DNA from: Ga0077555 sp963741565
Lineage (GTDB): Bacteria > Pseudomonadota > Alphaproteobacteria > Rhizobiales > Hyphomicrobiaceae
Direction: 5' to 3'
Length of the DNA: 64,000 bases
Assembly: GCA_963741565.1 (NCBI GenBank)
Contig: CAVUIK010000001.1
Coordinates: forward strand, 186,001-250,000
The notes below the pieces were generated by a model. It was not told where the DNA came from. It searched no databases and worked only from the letters and a program-made list of their open reading frames with translations. This document shows positions 8,280-17,327 of this stretch, piece by piece (within the stretch, counting starts at the first letter, position 1; each line of letters starts with the position of its first letter). Position numbers and translations under genes: made by a program.

Positions 8280-9824
8280 TCACATCGTGGCGCCAATCAC
8301 CCAGGGAACGTATTCGGCGTCGCCGTAGCCGAGTTGCTCGCTTTTCGTTTTCTCGCCGGAGGCGATGCGCAGCATCAGCTCGAAGATCTCCTGGCCCTTG
8401 GCCTCGATTGTCACACCATCGATGATGTCGCCGCAGTTGATGTCCATGTCGTCGATCATGTGGCGGTAGATATCGGTGTTGGTCGCGAGCTTGAACGAGG
8501 GCGTCGGCTTGCAGCCATAGGCCGAGCCGCGGCCCGTGGTGAAGGCAAGGATATTGCAGCCGCCAGCGACCTGGCCGGTTGCGGCGACAGGATCGTAGCC
8601 GGGCGTATCCATGTAGACGAAGCCCTTCTCGGTGATCGACTCGGCATAATGGAAGACGCCGTTGAGTGTCGTCGTGCCGCCCTTCGCCGCAGCACCCAGC
8701 GATTTCTCGAGAATGGTGGTGAGGCCGCCAAGCTTGTTTCCAGGTGAGGGGTTGTTGTCCATGCTCATGCGGGCGCGTGCGGTGTAGTCCTCCCACCACT
8801 TGATGATCGAAACGAGCTTTTCGCCGACTTCCCGGGTGCGGGCGCGACGCGTCAGAAGGTGTTCGGCGCCGTAGATCTCCGGCGTTTCCGACAACACGGC
8901 CGTTCCCCCATGCCTGACGAGAATATCGGCGGCATGCCCGAGCGCGACATTTGCCGTGATGCCGGAGTAGCCGTCCGAGCCGCCGCATTGCAGCGCCAGC
9001 ATCAGCTCGGATGCTGAAATAGTCTCGCGCTTGGCCTTGCCGGCAACCGGCAACATGTGGCGCACCGCCTCGACGCCGGCCGCGATCGTCTTCTTGGTGC
9101 CGCCCGTTTCCTGGATGGTCATCGTGCGAAAGGTGTCGCTCTCGACGATGCCGTAAGCGTCTTTCATGCGCTGGATCTGGAAGCCTTCACAGCCTAAGCC
9201 GACGACCACGACACCGGCCATGTTCGGGTTCGTCGCGTAGCCCCAGGTTGTGCGCTTCAAGACTTCGAACGTCTCGCCCTCGCTGTCGATGCCGCAGCCG
9301 GTCGAATGGACGAGCGGGATCACGCCATCAATCGTCGGGTGATCCTTGAGCATGCCGGAGCGGTTGACCTCTTCGGCGATGAAGCGGGCCACGGTCGCCG
9401 AGCAGTTCACCGACGTGAGGACACCGATGTAGTTGCGCGTGCCAGCTTTTCCGTTCGCGCGACGATAGCCTTGAAATGTCGCCTGCTGGGCGGCGGGCAG
9501 GATCTCCTCATTGCGCGCATCTTTGGCGAACGCGTAGTCGCGCTCGAACGCGGCGAAGGTGCAGTTGTGCGTGTGGATGTGGGCGCCCGGAGCGATATCT
9601 TCGCTGGCGAAGCCGATGATTTGCCCGAACTTCAGAATGGTCTGGCCCTTGGCGATCCTGGCGGACGCCATCTTGTGGCCTTTTGGGATGCGCACGATTG
9701 CCGTCACGCCGCGGGCCTGGGTGCCAACCGGCAGGGAATCGACGGCTACGATGACGTTGTCATTTGGATTGAGCGCGAGGGTACGGGGTGCCGCGCCGGC
9801 CGTTGGGGTTCCAGTCGTCGTCAT
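8280..9824 (-). CDS. UxaA-family altronate/galactarate dehydratase
   Basis: 514 residues from ATG 9824, which has GGAGAG 5 bases upstream; ATG 9836 is the alternative. It fuses an N-terminal SAF domain (residues ~15-95, with HTHNC) and the large UxaA/GarD domain (YRRANGKAGTRNYIGVLTSVNCSATV, HSTGCGID, ALQCGGSDGYSGITANVALGHA, TTGRGSAYGCKPTPSFKLATN). Cysteines and the metal site of the family are visible. It dehydrates a hexonate or hexarate such as D-altronate or D-galactarate; which one is not clear. It is divergent from a GntR regulator, which probably controls it. Confidence 0.87.
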   Translation of the reverse strand: MTTTGTPTAGAAPRTLALNPNDNVIVAVDSLPVGTQARGVTAIVRIPKGHKMASARIAKGQTILKFGQIIGFASEDIAPGAHIHTHNCTFAAFERDYAFAKDARNEEILPAAQQATFQGYRRANGKAGTRNYIGVLTSVNCSATVARFIAEEVNRSGMLKDHPTIDGVIPLVHSTGCGIDSEGETFEVLKRTTWGYATNPNMAGVVVVGLGCEGFQIQRMKDAYGIVESDTFRTMTIQETGGTKKTIAAGVEAVRHMLPVAGKAKRETISASELMLALQCGGSDGYSGITANVALGHAADILVRHGGTAVLSETPEIYGAEHLLTRRARTREVGEKLVSIIKWWEDYTARARMSMDNNPSPGNKLGGLTTILEKSLGAAAKGGTTTLNGVFHYAESITEKGFVYMDTPGYDPVAATGQVAGGCNILAFTTGRGSAYGCKPTPSFKLATNTDIYRHMIDDMDINCGDIIDGVTIEAKGQEIFELMLRIASGEKTKSEQLGYGDAEYVPWVIGATM

Positions 9825-10071
9825 TGAGCTCTCCATCCAGGGCGCCGTTAACCCTCAAAGCGTTACGCTGTTTCGGGGCAAGTGTGCTATACTGTCGTGG
9901 TGTTGACGAGAGTGGCTTGGGAACAAGTCGCCCCATGACAAGCGCCGTCCCGACTACCAGCACCGTCCCAATTAAATTTGCGTGGAGAAGGTTTCCGCCT
10001 GGCAGCATCACCAGGAGGGCAGCTTGCGCGCGGCTCGAGATTGCCGTGCAGAACGTGCCGGCAAAAAGAAA

Positions 10072-10100
10072 TTGGAATTCAGAATTCCGAATGCTATGAT
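10072..10100 (+). promoter_or_regulatory. Sigma-70 promoter with overlapping palindromic operator for the GntR gene
   Basis: TTGGAA (-35, 10072-10077) and TATGAT (-10, 10095-10100) are separated by exactly 17 bases and sit 40 bases before the gntR start. A perfect 7-1-7 palindrome, GGAATTC-A-GAATTCC (10074-10088), overlaps the -35 box. This is the geometry expected of an autorepressed promoter. The rest of the 315-base divergent gap (9825-10139) shows no convincing gene. Confidence 0.55.
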
Positions 10101-10139
10101 GCCGGACACCAAGCATAAGTTTCGGCAAGGGCGCCACTC

Positions 10140-10829
10140 ATGGCCATTGTCCAGCTCAACATTCAGCCCGCCCTGATCGACCAGGTGCATGACCGTCTTC
10201 TGGCGGCCATCGTCGATGGGACATTGGCGCCCGGGCGCCGCCTCACGCAGGACGGCATCGCGGAGATGCTCGGTGTTTCGCGCCAGCCGGTGAGCCATGC
10301 CCTGCAGGTCTTGCGCCGGCGCGGCCTGCTGATCGACTCCGGCAAGCGGGGCGTCGCGGTGGCGCCCATCGATGCGGAACGCTTGCGTGGCCTCTATCAG
10401 GTGCGCGAGGCGCTCGATGGATTGGCCGCTGAGCTAGCGGCGGATCGCATGCAGGCCAGACAGGTCGGTAATGCCGAGATCAAGGCGGCTGACGCGGCGC
10501 TGCGCGCGGGCCTTGCGTTGGCAGCGCAGGCTGATGTCGCCAGTTATATCGATGCCGATGTGGCCTTCCATTCTGCAGTCCATGATTTCTCCGGTAACGC
10601 GGCCATCGGTGAGACGGTTTCTGAGCAATGGCCACATTTCCGCCGATCGATGGCGGTGGTGCTGGCGACATCCGATATGCGCACCCGGATCTGGCGGGAA
10701 CATCAGGCAATTCTCGAAGCAATCCTGGCCGGCAGTGTCGTCGACGCTGGGCGCCTGGCGCGCGCTCATGCCCGCAGCGCCGGCGAAGAAACGGCGCGTC
10801 GCCTCGAGACCTACTCGGTCGAAATTTGA
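10140..10829 (+). CDS. GntR-family transcriptional regulator (FadR/FCD subfamily)
   Basis: 229 residues. An N-terminal winged helix-turn-helix (residues ~15-75, with APGRRLTQDGIAEMLGVSRQPVSHALQVLRRRGL) is followed by an all-helical FCD ligand domain with the usual Asp and His metal ligands around DADVAFHSAVHD and the HARSAGEE helix. FCD regulators bind sugar acids or other carboxylates and repress adjacent catabolic genes. The divergent UxaA-type dehydratase and the downstream dioxygenase are the likely targets. Confidence 0.9.
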   Translation: MAIVQLNIQPALIDQVHDRLLAAIVDGTLAPGRRLTQDGIAEMLGVSRQPVSHALQVLRRRGLLIDSGKRGVAVAPIDAERLRGLYQVREALDGLAAELAADRMQARQVGNAEIKAADAALRAGLALAAQADVASYIDADVAFHSAVHDFSGNAAIGETVSEQWPHFRRSMAVVLATSDMRTRIWREHQAILEAILAGSVVDAGRLARAHARSAGEETARRLETYSVEI

Positions 10830-10872
10830 AGTAGCCCTCAGCTAGAAATCACAGGCCATCGGGAGATAGTCC

Positions 10873-11673
10873 ATGAAGCTCAATGAAGCGCAAGTGAAGC
10901 AGTTCAACGAGGAAGGCTGGCTTTTCCTGCCGGAACTGTTCACGCAAGAGGAAGTGCGCGTCCTCAACGCCGAGGCCGAAGAAATCTACAAGGTCGAGCG
11001 CCCTGAAGTCTGGCGCGAGAAATCCGGAGCGCCGCGCACCGCCTTCGCGGCACACCTCTACAACGAAGCGTTCGGCATCCTCGGCCGCCACCCGCGCATG
11101 ATCGGACCGGTCGAGCAGCTGTTCGGCGAGCAGCTCTACATGCACCAGTACAAAATCAACGCGAAGGCCAAGTTCAGCGGCGACGTCTGGCAGTGGCATC
11201 AGGACTACGGCACCTGGGCCCGCGACGACGGCATGCCGGAGCCGCGCGCCATGAACATCTCGATCTTCCTCGACGAGGTGTTCCCCTATAACGGCGCGCT
11301 GATGCTCATACCTCGAAGCCACCAGGAGGGCGTGCTCGCCGCCGGCCACGACAAATCGACGACGAGTTATCCGCTCTGGACGCTCGACGAGCCGACCGTG
11401 CAGCGCCTCTACGACAAGGGCGGCCTCGTGGTACCGACCGGCAAGGCCGGTGGCATGTTGTTGTTCCACGGCAACCTCGTGCACGGTTCCGCCGGCAACA
11501 TCACGCCGCTGCCGCGCAAGATCGTCTACCTGACGCTCAATTCGGTCTCGAACTACATCCGTAAGCCGACGCGCGCGGATTGGATTGCGCATCAGGACTT
11601 CAAGCCGATCATTCCGTGCGCAGATGACGCGCTGCTGACATTCGCACGCAAATACAAGCAGGCGGCGGAGTAA
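10873..11673 (+). CDS. Phytanoyl-CoA dioxygenase (PhyH) family protein
   Basis: 266 residues, GGGAGA ribosome site just upstream. This is an Fe(II)/2-oxoglutarate dioxygenase cupin: the HxD facial-triad motif WQWHQDYGTW gives H109 and D111, and distal H204 is in FHGNLVHGS. NISIFLDEVFPYNGALMLIPRSH is the usual central strand. Homologues hydroxylate small carboxylates, ectoine or acyl-CoAs; the substrate is unknown here. It follows the GntR gene by 43 bases and could be co-transcribed with it. Confidence 0.85.
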   Translation: MKLNEAQVKQFNEEGWLFLPELFTQEEVRVLNAEAEEIYKVERPEVWREKSGAPRTAFAAHLYNEAFGILGRHPRMIGPVEQLFGEQLYMHQYKINAKAKFSGDVWQWHQDYGTWARDDGMPEPRAMNISIFLDEVFPYNGALMLIPRSHQEGVLAAGHDKSTTSYPLWTLDEPTVQRLYDKGGLVVPTGKAGGMLLFHGNLVHGSAGNITPLPRKIVYLTLNSVSNYIRKPTRADWIAHQDFKPIIPCADDALLTFARKYKQAAE

Positions 11674-11704
11674 GCGGCGCACGCGCGATTTCAACACAAG
11701 CGAG

Positions 11705-11729
11705 CCGGCCCCGCATTGCCCGGGGCCGG
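11705..11729 (+). terminator. GC-rich hairpin after the PhyH gene
   Basis: CCGGCCCCG (11705-11713) pairs perfectly with CGGGGCCGG (11721-11729) over a 7-base loop, between the PhyH stop and purB. There is no T-run after it, so it is either a weak terminator or a processing hairpin. Confidence 0.4.
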
Positions 11730-11812
11730 TGGCTCTGCTACCCCTCCCAACCTGTGCGCCAAGGAGTATCCATGGGTGCAGCGCAGGACTGCGCAACGAC
11801 AGAGGGCTCAGC

Positions 11813-13120
11813 ATGATTCCCCGCTATTCCCGCCCCGAGATGGTGCAGATATGGGCGCCCGAGACCCGATTTCGCATCTGGTTTGAGATCGAGGCGCATG
11901 CTGCCGCTGCCATGGCCGAGATCGGGATGATCCCGAAGGACGCCGCCAAGGTCATCTGGGACAAGGGCGCGGCCGCCAAATTTGACGTCGACAAGATCGA
12001 CTCCATCGAGCGCGTCACCAAGCACGACGTGATCGCGTTCCTCACGCACCTCGCCGAGTTCATCGGCCCTGAAGCGCGGTTCGTCCACCAGGGCATGACC
12101 TCGTCCGACGTGCTCGACACCTGCTTCAGCGTGCAGCTTGTACGTGCCGCGGATCTCATTCTCGCCGATATCGACCGAGTGCTTGCCGCGCTGAAGACGC
12201 GTGCGTTCGAACATAAGGATACAGTCTGCATCGGCCGCAGCCATGGCATCCACGCCGAACCGGTGACGTTCGGCCTGAAGTTGGCGCAGGCCTATGCCGA
12301 GTTCGCACGTGCCAAGGAACGCGTGATCGCTGCCCGCCGCGAAGTGGCGACATGCGCAATTTCCGGCGCCGTAGGAACCTTCGCCAATATCGATCCACGG
12401 ATCGAGGCGTATGTGGCGGACAAGCTCGGCTTGGTGCCGGAGCCGGTCTCGACCCAGGTCATTCCCCGCGACCGGCACGCGATGTTCTTTGCGACGCTCG
12501 GCGTTGTCGCCTCCTCAATCGAACGGCTCGCCACCGAGATCCGGCATCTGCAACGCACCGAGGTGCTTGAGGCCGAAGAGTTCTTCTCGGAGGGCCAGAA
12601 GGGCTCGTCTGCCATGCCGCACAAGCGCAATCCCGTGTTGACCGAGAATCTCACCGGGCTCGCCCGGCTGGTGCGCGGTTTCGCCATTCCCGCCATGGAG
12701 AATGTCGCGCTCTGGCATGAGCGCGACATCTCGCATTCCTCGGTCGAGCGCATGATCGGCCCTGACGCAACGGTTACGCTGGACTTCGCGTTGAACCGCC
12801 TCGCGGGCGTGATCGAGAAGCTGATCGTCTATCCGGAGAACATGCGCAAGAACATGGACCGGCTGGGCGGCTTGATCCATTCGCAGCGCGTGCTCTTGGC
12901 GCTGACCCAGAAGGGCGCGTCTCGCGAGGACAGCTACGCCTGGGTCCAGCGCAACGCCATGCCGGTCTGGCGCGGACAGGGGGATTTCCTGGCGCTGCTC
13001 AAGGCCGACAAGGACGTTTCGAAGGCGCTGTCGCCCAAGGAACTCGAGGCGTTGTTCGATCTTGGCTACCACACCAAACACGTCGATACGATCTTCAGCC
13101 GCGTGTTCGGGACGGCCTGA
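11813..13120 (+). CDS. purB: Adenylosuccinate lyase
   Basis: 435 residues from ATG 11813 (AGAGGG upstream); an upstream extension from 11729 lacks similarity. It is a fumarase/aspartase superfamily enzyme with GMTSSDVLDT (residues ~94-103), GRSHGIHAEP and the signature loop GSSAMPHKRNP at 264-274. It cleaves SAICAR to AICAR and adenylosuccinate to AMP, each releasing fumarate. Other purine genes lie 5 kb downstream. Its 3' end converges on the CoA-transferase gene. Confidence 0.96.
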   Translation: MIPRYSRPEMVQIWAPETRFRIWFEIEAHAAAAMAEIGMIPKDAAKVIWDKGAAAKFDVDKIDSIERVTKHDVIAFLTHLAEFIGPEARFVHQGMTSSDVLDTCFSVQLVRAADLILADIDRVLAALKTRAFEHKDTVCIGRSHGIHAEPVTFGLKLAQAYAEFARAKERVIAARREVATCAISGAVGTFANIDPRIEAYVADKLGLVPEPVSTQVIPRDRHAMFFATLGVVASSIERLATEIRHLQRTEVLEAEEFFSEGQKGSSAMPHKRNPVLTENLTGLARLVRGFAIPAMENVALWHERDISHSSVERMIGPDATVTLDFALNRLAGVIEKLIVYPENMRKNMDRLGGLIHSQRVLLALTQKGASREDSYAWVQRNAMPVWRGQGDFLALLKADKDVSKALSPKELEALFDLGYHTKHVDTIFSRVFGTA

Positions 13121-13145
13121 GGAGCGGCGCCTTATCGATCGCCGT

Positions 13146-14404
13146 TCACACGATACCTTCCTGCCGCAACGCCGCGAGCATTTTGGTGTCCATGCCGAGC
13201 CATGAGCCGAGCACATCGTCGACGTGCTGGCCGAGCATCGGCGACGGCTTCACCTTCGGCGGCGCGCCGTCGAAGCGAACAGGCCATGCCGGCATCTTCA
13301 CCTTGCCGGTTGTCGGGTGCTCGATCGTCTGCATGATGCCGCGCTCGGCGAGCGAGGGATCGTTCATCAGCTCCAGCGTGTCGAACACCGCGCCAGCCGG
13401 TACGCCGGCAGCGCCGATCAGCGTCATGCACTCTTCCTTGGTGTGCTGCCGCGTCCAGGCGGCGATGATGGCGTCGACCTCCGCCGGGCGCTCGGCGCGC
13501 GCCGTCTGCGTCTCGTAGCGCGCATCGCCCTTCAGATCCTCGCGGCCCATCACCTTCAGCAGCCGTTGCCAGTGCTCGGGATTGGCGCGGCTGCAGAACA
13601 CGTAGACGTAGTCGTTCGGCCCGCCTGGCTTGCACGGATAGAGCGCGTTGGGGACGAGGCCGCCCGGCAACGGACCGATCGGTGCCTTCGCGCAGCACGG
13701 CCTTGCCCGTGCCCTGCGTGCGCGAGAACGGCACGCGCATGTAATGGACCATGGCGTCCTGCATGGCGACCTGCAGGCGGCGGCCCTCGCCGGTCTTTTG
13801 ACGCTTGTACAGCGCGCCGAGAATGCTGATCGCCATCAGCATGCCGGTGCCGGTGTCGCCGAACGAGGTGCCGGGCTTCACCGGCGGGCGGTCGGCATAG
13901 CCGGTGGTGCTGGTCATGCCGCCGGCGGCCTGCGCGATCATGTCGAAGGCGAGGCTCTTCTCGTAGGGGCTGCCGGTGCCGAATCCCTTGATCTGGCAAT
14001 AGATGATGCCGGGGTTGATCTTCTTCACCTCGTCGTAGGACGAGCCCGAGCCGCTCGATTGTGCCCGGCGCCATGTTCTCGACCATGACATCGGCCTTCT
14101 TCAGCAGCTCGCGGACGATCTCGAGCCCGTGCGGCGACTTGAGATTCAGCGTCACCGACTTCTTGTTGGCGTTGAACTGATGGAAATACCAGGGATCGTT
14201 GTCTGTGAAGGTCTGGGCGCCTTCGCGCCCGGGCTTGCCCTTCTGCCGCCGCCGGCCCGGATCGCCGAGACCCGGGTTCTCGATCTTCACGACTTCGGCG
14301 CCGAGCCAGGCGAGCGACTCGGTGCACGACGGCCCCGCCTCGAATTGGGTGAAATCCACGACGCGAATACCTTCGAGGCAATCCAGTTCGACGCCAAGTC
14401 CCAT
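13146..14404 (-). pseudogene. CaiB/BaiF-family CoA-transferase, two frameshifts
   Basis: A class III CoA-transferase of 418 residues after removing two extra bases. Segment 1 (from 14404) has GIRVVDFTQFEAGPSC, the catalytic-region KIENPGLGDPGR and ADVMVENMAPGTIERLGL. An extra base near 14041 leads into YDEVKKINPGIIYCQIKGFG. A second near 13680 leads into IGPLPGGLVPNALYPCKPGG, which runs to the stop at 13146. These enzymes move CoA between carboxylates. Conserved sequence continues across both breaks, so sequencing error or very recent mutation is more likely than old decay. The acid substrate is unknown. It sits upstream of an SDR gene on the same strand. Confidence 0.8.
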
Positions 14405-14469
14405 CGCCGGTCACTCCCTTTGCGAAGCCATCCCTTTCGGCAAACGTAGCATCTCAGGCAGACCCAAGG

Positions 14470-15321
14470 TCAAATCTGCGAATAACCGGAGCCTTTGGTC
14501 ACCACGCCGCGGCCAGTCGGTTTTTCGATCAGGCCGTATTCGCCGAGGATCTGCTGGCTGTACGTCACGCGTCCATTGACCTTGGCGGCGGGCTCACTTG
14601 CGAGCAGCAACGCGGCGCGTGCCATGTAGGACTGGGGCTCGCCGCGCGGATCATCCATGCCCGACATCAACTTGTGATAGACGGTGCCTGGCGTCGCGAC
14701 GGTCTGTGAGGGGGAAACTGCCGTGACGGCAATGTTGTGCTCCGCAACCTCCTGCGCGAGGCCCTGCGTAAAGCGCTCCAGCGCCGCTTTTGTTGCGCCG
14801 TACATGGTGCCGCCGGTCGCCGGCCGCGCGCCCTCGAACGGCGTACGGCCTGGCCCGATGGCCGAACCCGACGAGATGTTCACGATCGCACCGCGGCGGT
14901 GCTCGATCATGCTCGGGAGCACGAGCTGAGACATCATGAAGGGGCCGTGCACATTGACGGCGAACGATTTGGCCCAGTGCTTCGGATTGAAGTCGACGAT
15001 CGGCTTGTAATAGGTGAGCGCGGCGTTGTTGACGAGGATGTCGACGGTGCCGAACGCGCCTTCGGCACTCGTCACCAGCTTCTGGCAATCCTCATGGTTA
15101 GAAACATCGGCGGTGACGGCAACGGCCTGCCCGCCCGCGCCCTTGATTTGGGCGACCGTGCCGGACAGCGAGCCCGTCAGGAACCGGTGGTCACCTTCGT
15201 TCAGCGTGCGGGCCGCACACACGACGCGGGCGCCCTCCTTGGCGAACAATCGCGCGATCTCCTCGCCGATGCCCCGGCTCGCGCCCGTCACAATCGCGAC
15301 ACGTCCTTCCAGCTTGCCCAT
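14470..15321 (-). CDS. Short-chain dehydrogenase/reductase
   Basis: 283 residues starting at MGKLEGRVAIVTGAS (15321); the extension to 15384 is not family-like. Classical SDR motifs are present: TGASRGIGEEIA for NAD(P) binding, NNAALTYYKP, the catalytic Ser in IVNISSGSAIG, and the YGATK active site (Tyr-x-x-x-Lys). The C-terminus (GEYGLIEKPTGRG) is extended. It probably acts on an acyl-CoA or hydroxy acid, given the adjacent CoA-transferase on the same strand, but the substrate is not determined. Confidence 0.9.
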   Translation of the reverse strand: MGKLEGRVAIVTGASRGIGEEIARLFAKEGARVVCAARTLNEGDHRFLTGSLSGTVAQIKGAGGQAVAVTADVSNHEDCQKLVTSAEGAFGTVDILVNNAALTYYKPIVDFNPKHWAKSFAVNVHGPFMMSQLVLPSMIEHRRGAIVNISSGSAIGPGRTPFEGARPATGGTMYGATKAALERFTQGLAQEVAEHNIAVTAVSPSQTVATPGTVYHKLMSGMDDPRGEPQSYMARAALLLASEPAAKVNGRVTYSQQILGEYGLIEKPTGRGVVTKGSGYSQI

Positions 15322-15393
15322 GACGCCACTCCACGCTGATCGATCCGGTGGGTCTATGACTGCACGAGCTTGTGCCGGGTGCAAGTGCGACTG

Positions 15394-16002
15394 TCAGGTG
15401 CGCGGTACGGCCGTCGCCTTGACCGTCGGCAAATCGCGCATGCGCCGCGCCCAGATCGCGAGTTTGGGACGCCCACCCTCGAGGTCGGCGATCTTGGAGC
15501 TGGCGCCGACATCGAGGGCAATGATGAGCAGCAGTTGGGCCATATTGAGCGGGCCCTGCATCAGCGGGTGGCTGACCTCGCGCTCCCAAAAATCGGCGAG
15601 GCGCACGGCGCGGTCGGTCTCGTGTTTCAGGATAGTCGGCGAACGCTCGGTTTCGGGGCGGCGAATCTCGCGCAGGTGCACGGCGAGACCGTCGAGCATG
15701 CTCCGGGCATAGGATTCGAGACGGCCATAGGCCCAGTCCTGATGCGCGAACGGCAAATGCAGGCGCGGTTTGCCGTCGAAGCCATCGAGGTAGAGGCCGA
15801 TCAGCTGGCTGTCCTCCATCGTCTGGCCGTCATCGCGCACAAGGAATGGAACACGTCCCGACGGGTTGACCTTGTAGTAGGGGCTGTCGGGCGTGCGCGT
15901 CGCGGCGGCCTCGATGGCGACCCGCGACTGCAGGCCCTTTTCCAGAATGACCATGCGGGCGAGCCGGCCATAGGGCGACGTGGCGGAGGTGTAGAGTTTC
16001 AT
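15394..16002 (-). CDS. Glutathione S-transferase family protein
   Basis: 202 residues. An N-terminal thioredoxin-like domain begins MKLYTSATSPYGRLARMVILEKGL, with Ser/Tyr in the glutathione-activating region, and contains VNPSGRVPFLVRDDGQTMEDSQLI (cis-Pro and the GSH gamma-glutamyl-binding ED-S motif). An alpha-helical C-terminal domain follows. The substrate is unknown. It is divergent from the small hydrolase gene over 64 bases. Confidence 0.9.
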   Translation of the reverse strand: MKLYTSATSPYGRLARMVILEKGLQSRVAIEAAATRTPDSPYYKVNPSGRVPFLVRDDGQTMEDSQLIGLYLDGFDGKPRLHLPFAHQDWAYGRLESYARSMLDGLAVHLREIRRPETERSPTILKHETDRAVRLADFWEREVSHPLMQGPLNMAQLLLIIALDVGASSKIADLEGGRPKLAIWARRMRDLPTVKATAVPRT

Positions 16003-16066
16003 GGATCAAGGCCTCGCTCGGGGAACCGGGTTGTCGTGGATGGTCAGCCTCCGCTATCAATAGCGC

Positions 16067-16636
16067 ATGCGCATCTCCGAGATCGAGATCCTGATCGTGC
16101 CGGGCTGGACCAATTCCGGGCAAGACCATTGGCAATCGCGTTGGCAGCGCAACATGCGGAATGCCCGCCGGGTCGAGCAAGCCGACTGGCAGACCCCGAA
16201 ACTCGCCGACTGGGTAGAGCGTATCGCGGTCGAAGCAGCGGCGGCAACGCGCCCGGCGGTGCTTGTCGCGCATAGCTGTGGCGTGACGGCCGTGGCCGCC
16301 GCGGCCCCGCGCCTTGTTGGCACACGCGTGATCGGCGCGTTTCTGGTGGCGCCCGCAGATCTGGAAGGGCACGACACCTGGCCGGCGCTCAAGGGCGGGT
16401 TCGCGCCCCTGCCCACGCGGCGCCTGCCGTTCGCAAGCAAGCTGATTGGCAGCTCCAACGACCGCTACTGCTCGGTCGAGCGGGCGCAGGCGCTAGGAGA
16501 GGCCTGGGGCTCGGATGTTTCTATCGTGGCCAACTCCGGCCATCTGAACGTCGAATCCGGCCACGGTCCGTGGCCCGAAGGGTTGCTCTCCTTCGGGCTG
16601 TTCTTGAAGTCGCTGGGTACGGTGACGCTGCACTGA
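16067..16636 (+). CDS. RBBP9/YdeN-family alpha/beta hydrolase
   Basis: 189 residues. Family signatures are ILIVPGWTNSGQDHWQSRWQ at the N-terminus, the nucleophile elbow VLVAHSCGV (Ser in a variant G-less elbow, normal for RBBP9-like proteins), SSNDRYCSVERAQ with the acid, and NSGHLNVESGHGPWPEG with the catalytic His. Physiological substrates of bacterial members are poorly known; serine hydrolase activity is expected. Confidence 0.87.
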   Translation: MRISEIEILIVPGWTNSGQDHWQSRWQRNMRNARRVEQADWQTPKLADWVERIAVEAAAATRPAVLVAHSCGVTAVAAAAPRLVGTRVIGAFLVAPADLEGHDTWPALKGGFAPLPTRRLPFASKLIGSSNDRYCSVERAQALGEAWGSDVSIVANSGHLNVESGHGPWPEGLLSFGLFLKSLGTVTLH

Positions 16637-16684
16637 TTCAGTCTTGCGGCGGACGGACAACTACGCACGATGCCAGACAGCCGC

Positions 16685-17011
16685 TTACTTGGTCCCGGAC
16701 TCGATGTCAGCCACGGCTTTGGCCAAAAACTCGCCCATTTGCTTGCGAATGTCGGTCTCTGCAACCTGGACGCCCTTGTCCGCGAGGTCCTTAGCAATTT
16801 TGCGAACGACGTCGTCGTCGCCCTTCTCTTCCAGATCGGCCTTGCGGACAGCCTTGATATAGTCCTCGAGCACCGCCCCGGTCATGCCCATCTTGGCGCC
16901 GGCCCACTCGGCCATCGCCTTGTTGCGTCGGGACTCGGCTTTGAATTTAAGGTCTTGATCGTGAGAGAATTTTTTCTCAAAACCCTTCTGGCGTTCGTCG
17001 AATTGGCTCAT
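16685..17011 (-). CDS. DUF1476 protein / F1-ATPase inhibitory zeta subunit
   Basis: 108 residues from ATG 17011, with AAGGAG 6 bases upstream. The N-terminus MSQFDERQKGFEKKF is the hallmark of the alphaproteobacterial zeta subunit, and the remainder is charged and helical (RRNKAMAEWAGAKMGMTG). In Paracoccus and relatives this protein inserts its N-terminal helix into F1 and blocks ATP hydrolysis. It is divergent from purC, a typical neighbourhood. Confidence 0.92.
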   Translation of the reverse strand: MSQFDERQKGFEKKFSHDQDLKFKAESRRNKAMAEWAGAKMGMTGAVLEDYIKAVRKADLEEKGDDDVVRKIAKDLADKGVQVAETDIRKQMGEFLAKAVADIESGTK

Positions 17012-17159
17012 GGTGGTCTCCTTTTTGAACGGTGACAATTTAAAGCTGGTGTGCTGGGTCGCGCCGCCCAGGGACCCCGTCTTTATTGGCATACCCCGGA
17101 CGAACCTTCACAATCAACCGGCCCGTTTTCCAAGCTGGGCGATGCGCTTGCCGTTAAGA

Positions 17160-17188
17160 TTGTTTCCCGAGTGCCATTCCGCTAGAGT
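17160..17188 (+). promoter_or_regulatory. purC: Candidate purC promoter and 5' leader hairpin
   Basis: TTGTTT (17160-17165) and TAGAGT (17183-17188) are 17 bases apart, about 140 bases before purC. The leader this predicts contains a perfect 7-bp hairpin, GGGCTCA (17264-17270) with TGAGCCC (17281-17287), about 40 bases before the start codon. No known riboswitch is recognised in the 316-base gap. Confidence 0.35.
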
Positions 17189-17327
17189 TGGGTTGATCGA
17201 TTTGTTTCGAACGGGCCGTATCGATGAGGTCCGATGTAGGGGAGGAGCGTGCCGCTGATCTTGGGGCTCAACGATCGGTGTGAGCCCGAGTTCCCGATCC
17301 CACGTTTTCCGCATGAGGAACCGAGCT

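Noticed and set aside
9760..10137. A 125-residue minus-strand frame in the dehydratase-gntR gap
   Set aside because: It crosses the promoter and palindrome and has no ribosome site; it is probably chance.
10849..11814. A 321-residue minus-strand frame antisense to the PhyH gene
   Set aside because: The PhyH catalytic residues on the plus strand are intact; the antisense frame lacks similarity.
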